Positions 8,992 to 18,151 are shown, counted from the first letter of the stretch. The stretch is 64,000 bases of DNA from Saccharopolyspora indica (GCF_027853965.1 NZ_JAQGLB010000021.1:62001-126000); one strand, 5' to 3'. A program made the numbers and translations. The notes: generated by a model not told the origin, from the sequence alone.

Positions 8992-9417
8992 ATGGCGATC
9001 CCGAGCTACGACGAGGTGGCGGTCGGCACCGAGATCGGCCCCGAGCGCTACCCGATCCAGCGGCTGACGCTGGTGAAGTACTGCGGGGCTTCCGGGGACT
9101 TCAACGTGATCCACTGGAACGAGCGGATCGCCCGGCAGGCAGGGCTGCCGGACGTGATCGCGCACGGCATGCTCACCATGGCCGAGGCGGCCCGGCTGGT
9201 CACCGACTGGGCGGGCGATCCCGGCGCGGTGCGCGAGTACGGCGTCCGCTTCGCCAAGCCGGTGGTGGTTCCCGACGACGACACCGGGGTGGAGGTCCTG
9301 GTCACCGGCAGGGTGGCGGAGAAGCTGCCGGACCGGAAGGTGGCGGTGGAACTCACGGCCACCTGCGGGGACGTGGAGGTGCTGGCCAAGGCGCGGGCGG
9401 TCGTCCAGCTGATGTGA
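8992..9417 (+). CDS. HadB-like MaoC hydratase, catalytic subunit
   Basis: 141 residues of the MaoC family with the (R)-hydratase-type catalytic pattern: ASGDFNVIHWNERIARQAGLPDVIAHGMLTMAEAARLV, where D in GDFN and H in IHWN form the dyad and IAHGMLTM is the overhang segment. It starts two bases after the preceding stop, so the two are cotranscribed and probably form a heterodimer. Known relatives dehydrate or hydrate 3-hydroxyacyl/enoyl-ACP or -CoA. Here the neighbour fadA6 hints at CoA esters, but no steroid-specific feature is visible. Confidence 0.85.
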   Translation: MAIPSYDEVAVGTEIGPERYPIQRLTLVKYCGASGDFNVIHWNERIARQAGLPDVIAHGMLTMAEAARLVTDWAGDPGAVREYGVRFAKPVVVPDDDTGVEVLVTGRVAEKLPDRKVAVELTATCGDVEVLAKARAVVQLM

Positions 9418-9525
9418 TCAGCCACTGTGGACGAAAGGCGGCGGCGGGCAGGCTACGGGGAGAGAGCCTGCCCGCCGCCGCAGCACCGGGTTCGGGGTCC
9501 CGGGTTCAGGGGGCCGGTCAGTAGG

Positions 9526-10725
9526 TCACTGCTGACCCGAGCCGATGAAACCGACGTAGAGCAGGCTGTTCGTCGACCCCGAGCCGGGGTTGGTCACCTT
9601 GCCCTGCGTTCCGTTGCTCACCAGCGCCTGGGCGACCTGGGCCGGCGTGGCCGACGGGTTCGCGGTCAGGTACAGCGCCGTCGCGCCCGCCACGTGCGGG
9701 GTGGCCATCGAAGTTCCGCTCATCGCTCCGGTGCCACCGCCGTTGGTGGTCGAGGTGATGTTCGTGCCCGGAGCGAAGATGTCCGTGCAGCTGCCGTAGT
9801 TCGAGAACGTCGAGCGGCTGTCCCTGCTGTCGGTCGCATTGACCGTGATCGCGGACGAGACGCGGGCCGGCGAGGTGTTGCACGCATTGGTGCTGTCGTT
9901 TCCCGAGGCCACCGCGAAGGTGACACCGGCCTGGATCGCCCGTTGCACCGCGCTGTCGAGCGAGCTGTTGGCCGGGCCGCCGAGGCTCATGTTCGCCACC
10001 GCGGGCTTGGTCGCGTTGCGCGCCACCCAGTCCACCCCGGAGATGATCTGCGAGTACTGGCCGGAGCCCTGGCAGTCGAGCACGCGCACGCTGACCAGCT
10101 TCACCTCCTTGGCCACGCCGTAGGTCTTCGAACCGACGGTGCCCGCCACGTGGGTGCCGTGCCCCTGGCAGTCCGAGGCGTCGCCGTCGTTGTCGATGAA
10201 GTCGTAGCCGTCGGTGGCCCGGCCCTCGAAGTCGGGGTGGCGCTTGTCCACACCGGTGTCGAGGATGTAGGCGGTCGCCCCGGAACCGGTGTTGGGATAG
10301 GTGTAGGTGCTGTCCAGCGGGAGGTTCTGCTGGTCGATCCGGTCCAGGCCCCACGTCGCGTTCTGCTGGGTGCCGCTGATCCGGGCGATGCCGTCCTGCT
10401 GCACGTACGCGACCGAATCGTCGGCTGCCAACCGCTCGGCGGCCGCCTCGTCGAGCTGCACGGCGAAGCCGCGGATCGTCGAGGTGTAGGTCGCGGTCAC
10501 CGTCCCGCCGTAGGAGTCGGCGAGCCGGGTCGCGGTGCTGGTGGTGGCGGACGCGCTCGCCACCTCGTCCTTCAGCACCACGATGTAGCTGTCGGCGACC
10601 GGTTCTGCGGTGGGGCGGATCTCCCCGGTGGGCTCCGCCGCGGCGGCCGGTGCGGCGATCATCGCCGCGGCCAGCGCACCCGCGCCCAGCGCGGTGGTCA
10701 GCCGGATCTTGCGGTCGTGTCGCAT
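9526..10725 (-). CDS. Secreted S8 subtilisin-like serine protease
   Basis: 399 residues. A signal peptide (RKIR, then a hydrophobic core, A-A-A-A ending near residue 30) is followed by an inhibitor I9 prodomain (DSYIVVLKDEV ... VAYVQQDG, about 45-120) and the catalytic domain with the triad D in ILDTGVDKRHPDF, H in GHGTHVAGTVG and S in GTSMATPHVAG. Proteinase K/thermitase-like extracellular protease. ATG at 10725 with GGGAG eight bases upstream. No tie to the steroid genes is apparent. Confidence 0.93.
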   Translation of the reverse strand: MRHDRKIRLTTALGAGALAAAMIAAPAAAAEPTGEIRPTAEPVADSYIVVLKDEVASASATTSTATRLADSYGGTVTATYTSTIRGFAVQLDEAAAERLAADDSVAYVQQDGIARISGTQQNATWGLDRIDQQNLPLDSTYTYPNTGSGATAYILDTGVDKRHPDFEGRATDGYDFIDNDGDASDCQGHGTHVAGTVGSKTYGVAKEVKLVSVRVLDCQGSGQYSQIISGVDWVARNATKPAVANMSLGGPANSSLDSAVQRAIQAGVTFAVASGNDSTNACNTSPARVSSAITVNATDSRDSRSTFSNYGSCTDIFAPGTNITSTTNGGGTGAMSGTSMATPHVAGATALYLTANPSATPAQVAQALVSNGTQGKVTNPGSGSTNSLLYVGFIGSGQQ

Positions 10726-10870
10726 CTGCTTGCTCCCTTGCAAGTCGTGCGGCTGTCGACAGAAGTTGGTGACGCACAGCCACTGCAAACACGATCGGTT
10801 GGTGACCACACGGTGATCAATCCGTGTTTCAGTACGTAGGGATACCAGTCTTTCGGTGAAGGGAGAGTCC

Positions 10871-13735
10871 GTGGCGCGCACCCCGAGACCTGCCCGCACG
10901 CAGATCCGCACCAGTTCGCCGGTGCTCGTAGGACGTGGTGAACAGCTCGCGTCGTTGCAGGCGCTGGCCGCTCTGCACCCAGCGGTGGCGCTGATCGAGG
11001 GCGAGGCCGGGGTGGGCAAGAGCAGGCTGGTCAGGGAAGTGCTCGCCGGTGATCTGGGGCCGACCACGCCGCTGGTCGGGCACTGCCGCCAAGTGGGTGA
11101 ACCGTTCCCGTACGGCGCGGTGCTCGAAGCGCTGCGCAGCGCGCGCCCGGGGCCTGCGGCGCTGAGCCCGGTGACCGGCGTGCTCGGGCCGCTGCTGCCG
11201 GAGATCGCCGAACACCTGCCCGCTCCGCCGGAACCGCTCGGCGACCCGCGCGCCGAACGGCACCGGCTGTTCCGCGCGGTGCGCGAGCTGCTGAGCTCGC
11301 TGGGACCGCTGCTGCTGGTGATCGAGGACTTGCAGTGGGCCGACGACGGAACCCGCCAGCTGCTGCGGTTCCTGATGGGCGATCCGCCCGCGAACCTGAC
11401 CACCGCGGTCACCTACCGGCGCGAGGACGTGCCGGGCGGGCTGCCGCTGGGCGTCGCCTACCGGCCGCCCAACGGCGTGGTCAGCGTGGTGCTGCCGCTG
11501 GATCCGCTGGGTGTGGACGAAGTCCGCGCGCTGACCTCGGCGATCCTCGGCGAGGACCGGGTGTCGGCGCAGTTCGCCGCGCGGCTGCACGAGCGGACCG
11601 CCGGGATCCCCTTCGTCGTGGAGGAAACCCTGCGGGCGCTGCGCAACCGCGGCGGTGCGGTGCGGACCGACGGCGCCGCCGCGCGAAGGCTGCTCGACAC
11701 GGTGGAAGTCCCCGTGCTGCTGCGGGATGCGATGGCCGAACGCCTCGCGACGCTGCCGACCGCGGCGACCAGGCTCGTCAAAGCGGCTGCGGTGCTGGGT
11801 GTCCCGGTGACCGCGGAGCTCCTCGGCGCGGTCGCCGGAGTGCCCGAGCCGCGGCTGCGCACCGCGCTGACGCACGCGCTGAGCGGCCACGTGCTGCACG
11901 AGCAGGACGGCGGCACCTACGGATTCCGCCATTCCCTCGCCATGCAAGCGGTCTACGACACCATCGGCGGCCCGGACCGGGTCTACCTGCACGCGCGCGC
12001 GATCGACGTGCTGGACCGGGTCGAGCCCAAGCCGCTGCACCAGCTCGCCGATCACAGCGAACGCGCCGGGCGGGTGGCCGACTGGCTGTCCTACGGGGAA
12101 GCGGCCGCCGACCGCGCTGCGGCGCTGGGCGATGCCGCCACCACCACGGCGCTGCTCCAGCGGTTGCTGAAGGAGCAGAGCCTGCCCGCCGAGCACGTCG
12201 ACCGGCTGGCGATCAAGCTGGGCAAGATCGCGCACACCGGGCTGGACCAGCGCGATCCCAGCGAAACCTTGGAAGGTCTGCTCAACGACCAGCGGCTGTC
12301 CACCTCCGCGCGCGGAGAAGTCCGCCTCTACCTGGGATTGCTGCTGCTGCGGCAGGCCGGTGGGCTGGCGACGGCGCGCGCGGAGATCGAGCGGGCGCTC
12401 AACGACCTGTCCGCGCGCCCGGACCTGGCGGCCCGGGGCGCTTCGGTGCTCGCGCTGGCCTACGTGGGCCAGACGTCGCTGGCCGAGCTCCGGCCCTGGC
12501 AGGCGCGGCTCACCGAGTACCGGCGGGAAGCGCGCGGCGAGCTGCGGTTGTCCCTGCTGGCCAACGAGTTCTGCTCGCGCATGCACGTCGGGGATCCCAC
12601 CGTGCTGCGCTCGCTCGACGAGCTGCCGGAGCAGGTGAGCACCGTCGGCGAGCAACACCACCTCGCCCGGCTGCGCTCCAACCTCGGCGACGCGTGCGCG
12701 TGGACCGGGCACCTGCGGCTGGCCGGTGAGCTGCTGCGCGAAGGCGTGCGGTTGGCCACCGCGTGCGGCGCGACCTTCGTGGTCAGCACGGCCAGGTCGA
12801 CGCAAGCGCGGCTGGACTGGTTCACCGGCGAGTGGGGCGATCTCGCGGAACGCTCGACCCGGATGCTCGACGAGTACCGCGACCTGTTCCCGGTGACCAG
12901 CGAGCTGAGCCTGGTGCTGGGTTCGCTCGCCGTGACCCGCGGCGAGTGGGCGGCCGCGACCAGCCACTTCACCGAGACCGGGGCGTTCGCGCCGGAGGAG
13001 GCGATCAGCCCGGTCGGCATCGCGGGCTGCGCGGGACTGGCGTGGAACCTGCTGTCGCAGGACGAGCCGGCCCGCGCCTGCGCGGACGTGGACCGCGGCC
13101 TGGACTTCCTGCGGCGGAAGGGGGTCTGGGCGTGGATCGGCGAGCTGGGGCCGGTGGCGGTCGCGGTGTACCTGGCGGCGGGCCGCGAGGCGGACGCGCA
13201 GCGGCTGGTGGCGGAGATGGCCGACCGGATCGCCGGGCTGGACGTGCCGATCGCGGTGGCCGCGCTGACCCAGTGCCGCGGTCGCCTGGCCGAACACCGC
13301 GGCGAACTCGCCGAAGCGGTGGCGCACTACCGGGCCGCGACCGAGCGGTACGAAGAGCTGCCCGCGCCCTACTACGCGGCCACGGTCGCCGAACGCGCGG
13401 CGACCTGCCTGCTCACCACCGAGCACGCGGCGGCGACGGCGCAGCTGTCCCACCTGGTCGACGTGTTCGACCAGCTCGGAGCCACGCGCGACGCGGCGCG
13501 GTGCAGGCACCTGCTGCGCGGCGCGGGCGGCGGCAAGCCCTCCCGCCGCGGCCGCCGCGGCTACGGCGACGAGCTGTCACCGCGCGAGGAAGAGGTGGCG
13601 CGCCTGCTCGCCAGCGGCCACACGAACCGCGAGATCGCCGAGATCCTCTTCCTGTCCCCGCGCACGGTCGAGCAGCACGCGGCCAGAGTCCTGCGCAAGC
13701 TCGGCGTCCGCTCCCGAACCCAGCTGCGGCTCTAG
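10871..13735 (+). CDS. LAL-type LuxR transcriptional regulator with AAA ATPase
   Basis: 954 residues: N-terminal AAA/NACHT-like ATPase with Walker A EGEAGVGKSRL (about 40-50) and Walker B LLLVIEDLQWADDGTR (about 150), a long helical/TPR-like middle, and a C-terminal LuxR helix-turn-helix (ELSPREEEVARLLASGHTNREIAEILFLSPRTVEQH...). Large ATP-binding LuxR (LAL/MalT-like) regulators are activators, often of secondary metabolism or catabolism. GTG at 10871 was chosen because GGGAGAG sits just upstream; the GTG at 10856 lacks one. Its stop shares the CTAG of the convergent TetR gene. Confidence 0.9.
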   Translation: MARTPRPARTQIRTSSPVLVGRGEQLASLQALAALHPAVALIEGEAGVGKSRLVREVLAGDLGPTTPLVGHCRQVGEPFPYGAVLEALRSARPGPAALSPVTGVLGPLLPEIAEHLPAPPEPLGDPRAERHRLFRAVRELLSSLGPLLLVIEDLQWADDGTRQLLRFLMGDPPANLTTAVTYRREDVPGGLPLGVAYRPPNGVVSVVLPLDPLGVDEVRALTSAILGEDRVSAQFAARLHERTAGIPFVVEETLRALRNRGGAVRTDGAAARRLLDTVEVPVLLRDAMAERLATLPTAATRLVKAAAVLGVPVTAELLGAVAGVPEPRLRTALTHALSGHVLHEQDGGTYGFRHSLAMQAVYDTIGGPDRVYLHARAIDVLDRVEPKPLHQLADHSERAGRVADWLSYGEAAADRAAALGDAATTTALLQRLLKEQSLPAEHVDRLAIKLGKIAHTGLDQRDPSETLEGLLNDQRLSTSARGEVRLYLGLLLLRQAGGLATARAEIERALNDLSARPDLAARGASVLALAYVGQTSLAELRPWQARLTEYRREARGELRLSLLANEFCSRMHVGDPTVLRSLDELPEQVSTVGEQHHLARLRSNLGDACAWTGHLRLAGELLREGVRLATACGATFVVSTARSTQARLDWFTGEWGDLAERSTRMLDEYRDLFPVTSELSLVLGSLAVTRGEWAAATSHFTETGAFAPEEAISPVGIAGCAGLAWNLLSQDEPARACADVDRGLDFLRRKGVWAWIGELGPVAVAVYLAAGREADAQRLVAEMADRIAGLDVPIAVAALTQCRGRLAEHRGELAEAVAHYRAATERYEELPAPYYAATVAERAATCLLTTEHAAATAQLSHLVDVFDQLGATRDAARCRHLLRGAGGGKPSRRGRRGYGDELSPREEEVARLLASGHTNREIAEILFLSPRTVEQHAARVLRKLGVRSRTQLRL

Positions 13736-14280
13736 TCCAGGAGTCGCCGGGTGGCCAGCTCCAGGACTTCCAGGCGGGTGCGCTCGCCGTGGTCGGCGGC
13801 GATGATGCTCTTGGCGACCGCCAGCGAGAAGGCGATCATGCTGCGGGCCTCCACTTCGTCGTCGTCGGGGCAGAACGTGCGGAACTGCGAGCGCGCGTAG
13901 TCCATCCGCCGGTTGTCCACGCGGCGCAGGCGCTCGGCGACGGCGGCGTCGCGCCGGGCCCAGTCGCGGACGGCGAGGTCGATCGGCACGATCTCGTCGG
14001 AGAAGGTGAGCGCACCGGCCAGCTGCACCCTCGCCCGCGCGTCCCCGCACTCGTCCTCGACCTGCTCGATCACCTCGTCGATGCTCATCCGCTCCCAGGT
14101 GTCGAGCATCGCTTCCAGCAGCGCGCCGCGGTCGGCGAAGTGCCAGTAGAAGCTGCCCCTGGTGGCGCCGAGGGTCTTGGCCAGCGGATCGATCCGGACG
14201 GCTTCCGGGCCACCTGCGGCGAGGGCCCGCAGGCCTGCCTCGATCCACTTGGCGGGCGGTGTTCGGGTGGGCGGTGCCAT
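13732..14280 (-). CDS. TetR-family regulator
   Basis: 182 residues with an N-terminal TetR helix-turn-helix (GLRALAAGGPEAVRIDPLAKTLGATRGSFYWHFADRGALLEAML, about 15-58). The C-terminal domain gives no ligand clue. It is divergent from the gene at 14392 and separated from it by a perfect 32-bp palindrome, its likely operator. Its stop codon overlaps that of the LAL regulator (shared CTAG), so no terminator separates the convergent genes. Confidence 0.88.
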   Translation of the reverse strand: MAPPTRTPPAKWIEAGLRALAAGGPEAVRIDPLAKTLGATRGSFYWHFADRGALLEAMLDTWERMSIDEVIEQVEDECGDARARVQLAGALTFSDEIVPIDLAVRDWARRDAAVAERLRRVDNRRMDYARSQFRTFCPDDDEVEARSMIAFSLAVAKSIIAADHGERTRLEVLELATRRLLD

Positions 14281-14332
14281 CGGTCTCTCCTGTTCTCGCG
14301 TGCGGTGTTGACTCTGCCACCGATGGTTCCTA

Positions 14333-14364
14333 ATCTCATCCGTACAGCGCTGTACGGATGAGAT
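14333..14364. promoter_or_regulatory. Perfect 32-bp palindrome, TetR operator
   Basis: The 16-base half ATCTCATCCGTACAGC is followed directly by its exact reverse complement. It lies midway between the divergent TetR gene (start 14280) and the gene at 14392, the classic place for a TetR operator acting on both promoters. Confidence 0.85.
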
Positions 14365-14391
14365 GCGTCCAGCCGCATTGGAGGAGTTCCC

Positions 14392-14874
14392 ATGTCCGAC
14401 TCCGCAAGTCCGGTCGAGGCGCGCGAGGTCGCGGTGCCGCCCGATCTCCGCACGTTCAGCGAGCTCGCCCGGATCGACTACGAGAACGCCGTGCTCGCCG
14501 AGTTCTCCGCTGCCGGGAACCGCTCCGCGGAGCAGTGGGTCCGGGCGATCTTGGAGCAGGCCCCGGCCGAGCTGCGCCGAGCGCTCCTGTCGGGCTGGTC
14601 CGGCATGGGCCTGCGGCTCGGGCCGCTGGATGACGCACAGCACGTGCTCGGCTGGCTGATCCAGCGCAGCACGCCGGACGAGGTCGTGCTCAGCACGAGC
14701 TCCGAGGCGGGGTTGCACGGCGAACTGTTCGTCCGGCGTCGGCCGGATTCGCTGCTGTACGGGAGTTTCATCCAGCTGGACACCGGTGCGGTGCGCGACA
14801 TGTGGAACTCGGTGGTGCACGAGCACACGCCTGCGATGTGCCAGCTGCTCGCTGGTGCCGTCAACCGGCCGTGA
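14392..14874 (+). CDS. Hypothetical protein controlled by the TetR gene
   Basis: 160 residues, no signal or membrane segment. The segment from GWSGMGLRLG to FIQLDTGAVRDMWNSVVHEH (about 65-145) has the alternating pattern of a small alpha/beta ligand-binding domain, comparable to DUF2867-like proteins, but no family can be named with confidence. Divergent from its presumed regulator, it could handle the ligand the regulator senses. The TGA stop is inside the left arm of the following hairpin. Confidence 0.7.
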   Translation: MSDSASPVEAREVAVPPDLRTFSELARIDYENAVLAEFSAAGNRSAEQWVRAILEQAPAELRRALLSGWSGMGLRLGPLDDAQHVLGWLIQRSTPDEVVLSTSSEAGLHGELFVRRRPDSLLYGSFIQLDTGAVRDMWNSVVHEHTPAMCQLLAGAVNRP

Positions 14875-14912
14875 GCGGTTCGGGGCGCTATGGCACCCCG
14901 AAGCGCTCACGG
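14869..14912. terminator. CCGTGAG-family hairpin, copy 1, shared by convergent stops
   Basis: Inverted repeat CCGTGAGCGGTTCGGGG / CACCCCGAAGCGCTCACGG. The left arm contains the TGA stop of the gene at 14392 and the right arm contains the TGA stop of the minus-strand gene at 14907, so one hairpin serves both genes. Related hairpins: 19164, 24294, 27071, 51246. Confidence 0.8.
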
Positions 14913-15980
14913 CAGGAGAGCGGCGCGGTGGTGTTGCGGGGTGCCGAAGAGGTGCTTGGCCGCGTGGGCCCGCTTCAGGTGGAGGTGGGCTTCGTGCTCC
15001 CAGGTGATGCCGATGCCGCCGTGGAGCTGGACGCCTTCCGCCGCGATCTGCGAGTACGCGTCGCCGCAGGCTGATTTGGCCATCGACGCCAGCTCGCTCG
15101 CTCGATCGTCCTGAGTGGACACCGCCCAGCTCGCCGCGTACGACAGCGAGCGGGCCGACTCGATCGCCGCGTAGCAGTCGGCGAGGCGGTGCTTGATGGC
15201 TTGGAACGAGCCGATGGGGCGGCCGAACTGCTTGCGGATCTTGGTGTACTCCACGGTCTCCTGCAGCCAGCGCTGCGCCGCTCCGATCTGCTCGGCGGCG
15301 ATCGCGGCCGCCGCCACGTCCGCCATCCGCCGCAGCGGCGCCCGGCCGATGAACCTCGCCGGCGTGCCGGCGAGGCGGACCTCGCCCATCCGCCGGGTGA
15401 GGTCCACGGGAACCGATGGAGTCACGGTGGATCCCGGGAGCGCCTCGAACAGCGAGGCTTCGCCATCGGCCATCGCCACGACCAGCAGCACGTCCGCCTG
15501 AGCGGCGTCGAGCACCAGAGTCTTGTGCCCGGTCAGCAACCAGCCGGTGCCCCGGGGGCGGGCAGTGGTGGCGAAAGTGGCGGCATGCCAAGGGGAATTC
15601 GGTTCCGCCCAGGACAGGGCGGCGATCTGCTCGCCGTCGGCGATCGCCGGGAGCAGCCGAGCGCAAGCGCCGGTGTTGCCGGTCGCCAGCAGCGCTTGCG
15701 CGCTGAGCACGGTGCTGCCGAGGAACGGGTTGGACACCAGGCGGCGTCCGAGCTCCTCGACGACGATCAGGGTTTCCAGCAGGGTGGCCCCGACTCCGCC
15801 GTGCTCCTCGGCAACGGCCAGGCCGTGCGCACCGATCTCGCCGAGCTGCTTCCACAGCGCCGTGTCGTACCCCGGATCCGGCTCCTCCGGAGCCGGGACG
15901 ACCGGGCCGCCGTGACGGTCGAGCAGCTTGCGCACGGTGCGGCGCAGCTCCTCCTGCTCCTCGGTGAAAGCGAAGCGCAC
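14907..15980 (-). CDS. Acyl-CoA dehydrogenase, FadE33-like position
   Basis: 357 residues with the acyl-CoA dehydrogenase fold from MRFAFTEEQEELRR to VQLHGGIGITWEHEAHLHLKRA, including the FAD/CoA-binding RKQFGRPIGSFQAIKHRLAD segment. Last gene of a four-gene run (hydratase, FadE31-like, second FadE, this one) under a KstR2 box, matching the mycobacterial fadE31-fadE32-fadE33 order; FadE31 there pairs with FadE32 or FadE33 into heterotetramers for oxidation of HIP degradation products. Separated from the upstream gene by 66 bp holding a GTCAATTTCGT palindrome. Assignment to FadE33 is by order and I cannot confirm it by alignment. Confidence 0.82.
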   Translation of the reverse strand: MRFAFTEEQEELRRTVRKLLDRHGGPVVPAPEEPDPGYDTALWKQLGEIGAHGLAVAEEHGGVGATLLETLIVVEELGRRLVSNPFLGSTVLSAQALLATGNTGACARLLPAIADGEQIAALSWAEPNSPWHAATFATTARPRGTGWLLTGHKTLVLDAAQADVLLVVAMADGEASLFEALPGSTVTPSVPVDLTRRMGEVRLAGTPARFIGRAPLRRMADVAAAAIAAEQIGAAQRWLQETVEYTKIRKQFGRPIGSFQAIKHRLADCYAAIESARSLSYAASWAVSTQDDRASELASMAKSACGDAYSQIAAEGVQLHGGIGITWEHEAHLHLKRAHAAKHLFGTPQHHRAALLP

Positions 15981-16006
15981 AGTTCCTCCTGCCGAGCGAG
16001 GTGGCG

Positions 16007-16028
16007 GTCAATTTCGTACGAAATTGAC
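16007..16028. repeat. GTCAATTTCGT palindrome, copy 1
   Basis: Half-site GTCAATTTCGT followed directly by its reverse complement (22 bp, perfect). It lies in the 66-bp gap between two FadE genes of one operon. GGGTGACGG follows shortly downstream, a flank shared with copies at 21484 and 49134. Confidence 0.85.
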
Positions 16029-16046
16029 ACCGCGCCGGGTGACGGG

Positions 16047-17030
16047 TCAGGTGCCGATGGGGGTGAGGTCGGTGGACAGGGCGGTGGCGACGCGGAGGCG
16101 GTGCCAGGCCGGGGTGCCCCAGGAGGTGCGCAGCGCCGTCGCCTTGGTGAGCCACAGGTGCAGGTCGTGCTCCGCTGTGTAGCCGATCGCGCCGTGCACC
16201 TGCAGCGCGGTTCGCGCGGCTGCCTGGGCGGCCTCGCCCGCGGCGATCTTGGCCGCGGAGACGTCGCGGGAGCCGCGCGGGCCGTCGATCGACAGGCAGG
16301 CGCCGCGGATCAGCGGGCGGACGAACTCCAGCTTGAGCAGCACGTTCGCCAGGTGGTGCTTGACGGCCTGGAACTCGCCGACCGGGCGGCCGAACTGGTG
16401 CCGCTGCTTGACGTACTCGGTGGAGATGTCCAGCAGTCGCCACCCGAGGCCGAACAGGTAGGCGGCGCTGCCCAGCACGCCGTGGTCGAAGGCGGAGTCG
16501 AGGTCGGCATCGACGGGCTCGGCCGTGGTGTGCTCGACGGTGAACAGCCTGCGGGCCGGGTCGAAGGACTCGTGCTGCTGCAACCGGATTCCGCCCAGCC
16601 TGCGCACGCCGTCGCCGTCGCAGCGGAACACCGCGCCCGCCTGGTCCGCGTCGAGCGCGTGGGGCAGGTGACCGGCCACGATCGCCGTTCCGACGGTCCG
16701 GCCCTCCGCCAGCTCCGCCAGCCACGGCGATCCCGGCAGCAAGCGCGGCAGGAACGCCAGCGACTCGATGAGCGGCCCGGGCAGCGCCGCGTACCCGAAC
16801 TGCTCCAGGCACAGCGCCAGCTCGACCGCGCCGAGCTCCAGCCCGCCCTGCTCCTGCGGCACGGTGAGCCCGGTGACGCCGACCTCGGCGAGATCCCGCC
16901 ACACCTGCCACCACGCGGCGGTCTCGCCGCCCGCCCACGCGCGGGCGATCTTCGCCGTGTCGGCGTCGGCGAGCAGGTCCCGCAAGGTGTCGGCCATGTC
17001 CTGCTGCTCGCGGTCCGGTGCGAACCTCAT
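16047..17030 (-). CDS. Acyl-CoA dehydrogenase, FadE32-like position
   Basis: 327 residues, shorter than a canonical acyl-CoA dehydrogenase, with the C-terminal signature RHQFGRPVGEFQAVKHHLAN and ALQVHGAIGYTAEHDLHLWLTKA. The N-terminal half is divergent, as in the non-FAD or half-site subunits of alpha2beta2 steroid dehydrogenases. Its ATG overlaps the FadE31-like stop (ATGA), implying fixed stoichiometry and probable heterotetramer formation with it. In mycobacteria this position is fadE32. Acts in late HIP (steroid C/D ring) beta-oxidation. Confidence 0.83.
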   Translation of the reverse strand: MRFAPDREQQDMADTLRDLLADADTAKIARAWAGGETAAWWQVWRDLAEVGVTGLTVPQEQGGLELGAVELALCLEQFGYAALPGPLIESLAFLPRLLPGSPWLAELAEGRTVGTAIVAGHLPHALDADQAGAVFRCDGDGVRRLGGIRLQQHESFDPARRLFTVEHTTAEPVDADLDSAFDHGVLGSAAYLFGLGWRLLDISTEYVKQRHQFGRPVGEFQAVKHHLANVLLKLEFVRPLIRGACLSIDGPRGSRDVSAAKIAAGEAAQAAARTALQVHGAIGYTAEHDLHLWLTKATALRTSWGTPAWHRLRVATALSTDLTPIGT

Positions 17031-18151
17031 CGCGACCCCCTCGGCAGCCCGAGCAGGCGCTCGGCCGCCACGTTGCGCTGGATTTCGTTGGTCCCCGCGT
17101 AGATCGGCCCGGCCAGCGAGAACAGGTGGCCCTCGACCCACGGCGACACCTCGGCGGCGGGGCCCAGCAGGTCCCACGCCGTCTCGTGCATCGCGATGTC
17201 CAGCTCGGACCAGAACAGCTTGTTCAGGCTGGCCTCCGCGCCGAGCTCACCGCCGCCGGAGATCTTGGCGACGGTCTCGAAGGTGGCCAGCCGGTAGGCC
17301 TGGGCCGCGATCCACGCGTCCACCACCCGGTCGTCGTCCAGCGCGCCCGGGAGCTCGGTGAGCCGTTGCGCGGTGGCGAGGAACCGGCCGGGGCTGCGCA
17401 GCGTCAGGCCGCGCTCGTTGCTCGCGGTGCTCATCGCCACCCGCCAGCCCGCGCCGACCTCGCCGAGCACGTCCTGATCCGGCACGAACACCTCGTCCAG
17501 GAACAGCTCGGCGAAGGCGGGCTTGCCGTCGATCCGGCCGATCGGCCGCACGGTGACCCCGTCGGCGTCCAGCGGGAACAGGAAGTAGGTCAGCCCGCGG
17601 TGCCGCTGCGCATCGGGATCGCTGCGGAACAGCCCGAAGGCGATGTCGGCGAAGGCGGCGCGGGAGCTCCACGTCTTCTGCCCGGACAGCAGCCAGCCGC
17701 CGTCCACGCGCCGCGCGGTGGAGCGGATCCCGGCGAGGTCGCTGCCCGCTTCCGGCTCCGACCACGCCTGCGCCCAGATGTCGGTGCCTGCCGCCATCCG
17801 CGGCAGGTAGCGCTGCTGCTGGTCCGGCGTGCCGTGCTCGAACAGCGTCGGGGCCAGCAGGAAGATCCCGTTCTGGCTGACCCGGCCGGGCGCGCCCGCG
17901 GCGTAGTACTCCTCCTCGAACAGCACCCACTGCAGCAGCGACGCGCCGCGCCCGCCGAACTCCTCCGGCCACGACACCACCGACAGCCGGGCCTCGTGCA
18001 GCTCCTGCTCCCAGCGCCGGTGCGCGGCGAAGCCCGCTTCGGTCTCCAGCGAGGGCAGCGGTTCGCGGGGGACGTGCTCGCGCAGCCAGTCGCGCACCTC
18101 GTCGCGGAATTCCAGGTCTGCGGCGGAAAGATCGAGGTCCACTGTGCTCAC
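17027..18151 (-). CDS. fadE31: Acyl-CoA dehydrogenase FadE31-like
   Basis: 374 residues: N-terminal helices (DLSAADLEFRDEVRDWLREH), the WAQAWSEPEAGSDLAGIRS flavin/substrate motif (about 120-138), and the C-terminal IYAGTNEIQRNVAAERLLGLPRG. Complete FAD-type subunit. GTG at 18151 overlaps the hydratase stop (GTGA), and its own stop overlaps the next dehydrogenase. The order matches fadE31-fadE32-fadE33 of the mycobacterial KstR2 regulon, where FadE31 supplies the flavin-binding subunit of heteromeric dehydrogenases in HIP degradation. Confidence 0.82.
   Translation of the reverse strand: MSTVDLDLSAADLEFRDEVRDWLREHVPREPLPSLETEAGFAAHRRWEQELHEARLSVVSWPEEFGGRGASLLQWVLFEEEYYAAGAPGRVSQNGIFLLAPTLFEHGTPDQQQRYLPRMAAGTDIWAQAWSEPEAGSDLAGIRSTARRVDGGWLLSGQKTWSSRAAFADIAFGLFRSDPDAQRHRGLTYFLFPLDADGVTVRPIGRIDGKPAFAELFLDEVFVPDQDVLGEVGAGWRVAMSTASNERGLTLRSPGRFLATAQRLTELPGALDDDRVVDAWIAAQAYRLATFETVAKISGGGELGAEASLNKLFWSELDIAMHETAWDLLGPAAEVSPWVEGHLFSLAGPIYAGTNEIQRNVAAERLLGLPRGSR

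Noticed and set aside
14907-16028. Firm naming of the two short FadE genes as fadE32 and fadE33
   Set aside because: Order agrees with mycobacteria but I could not align them; left without symbols.
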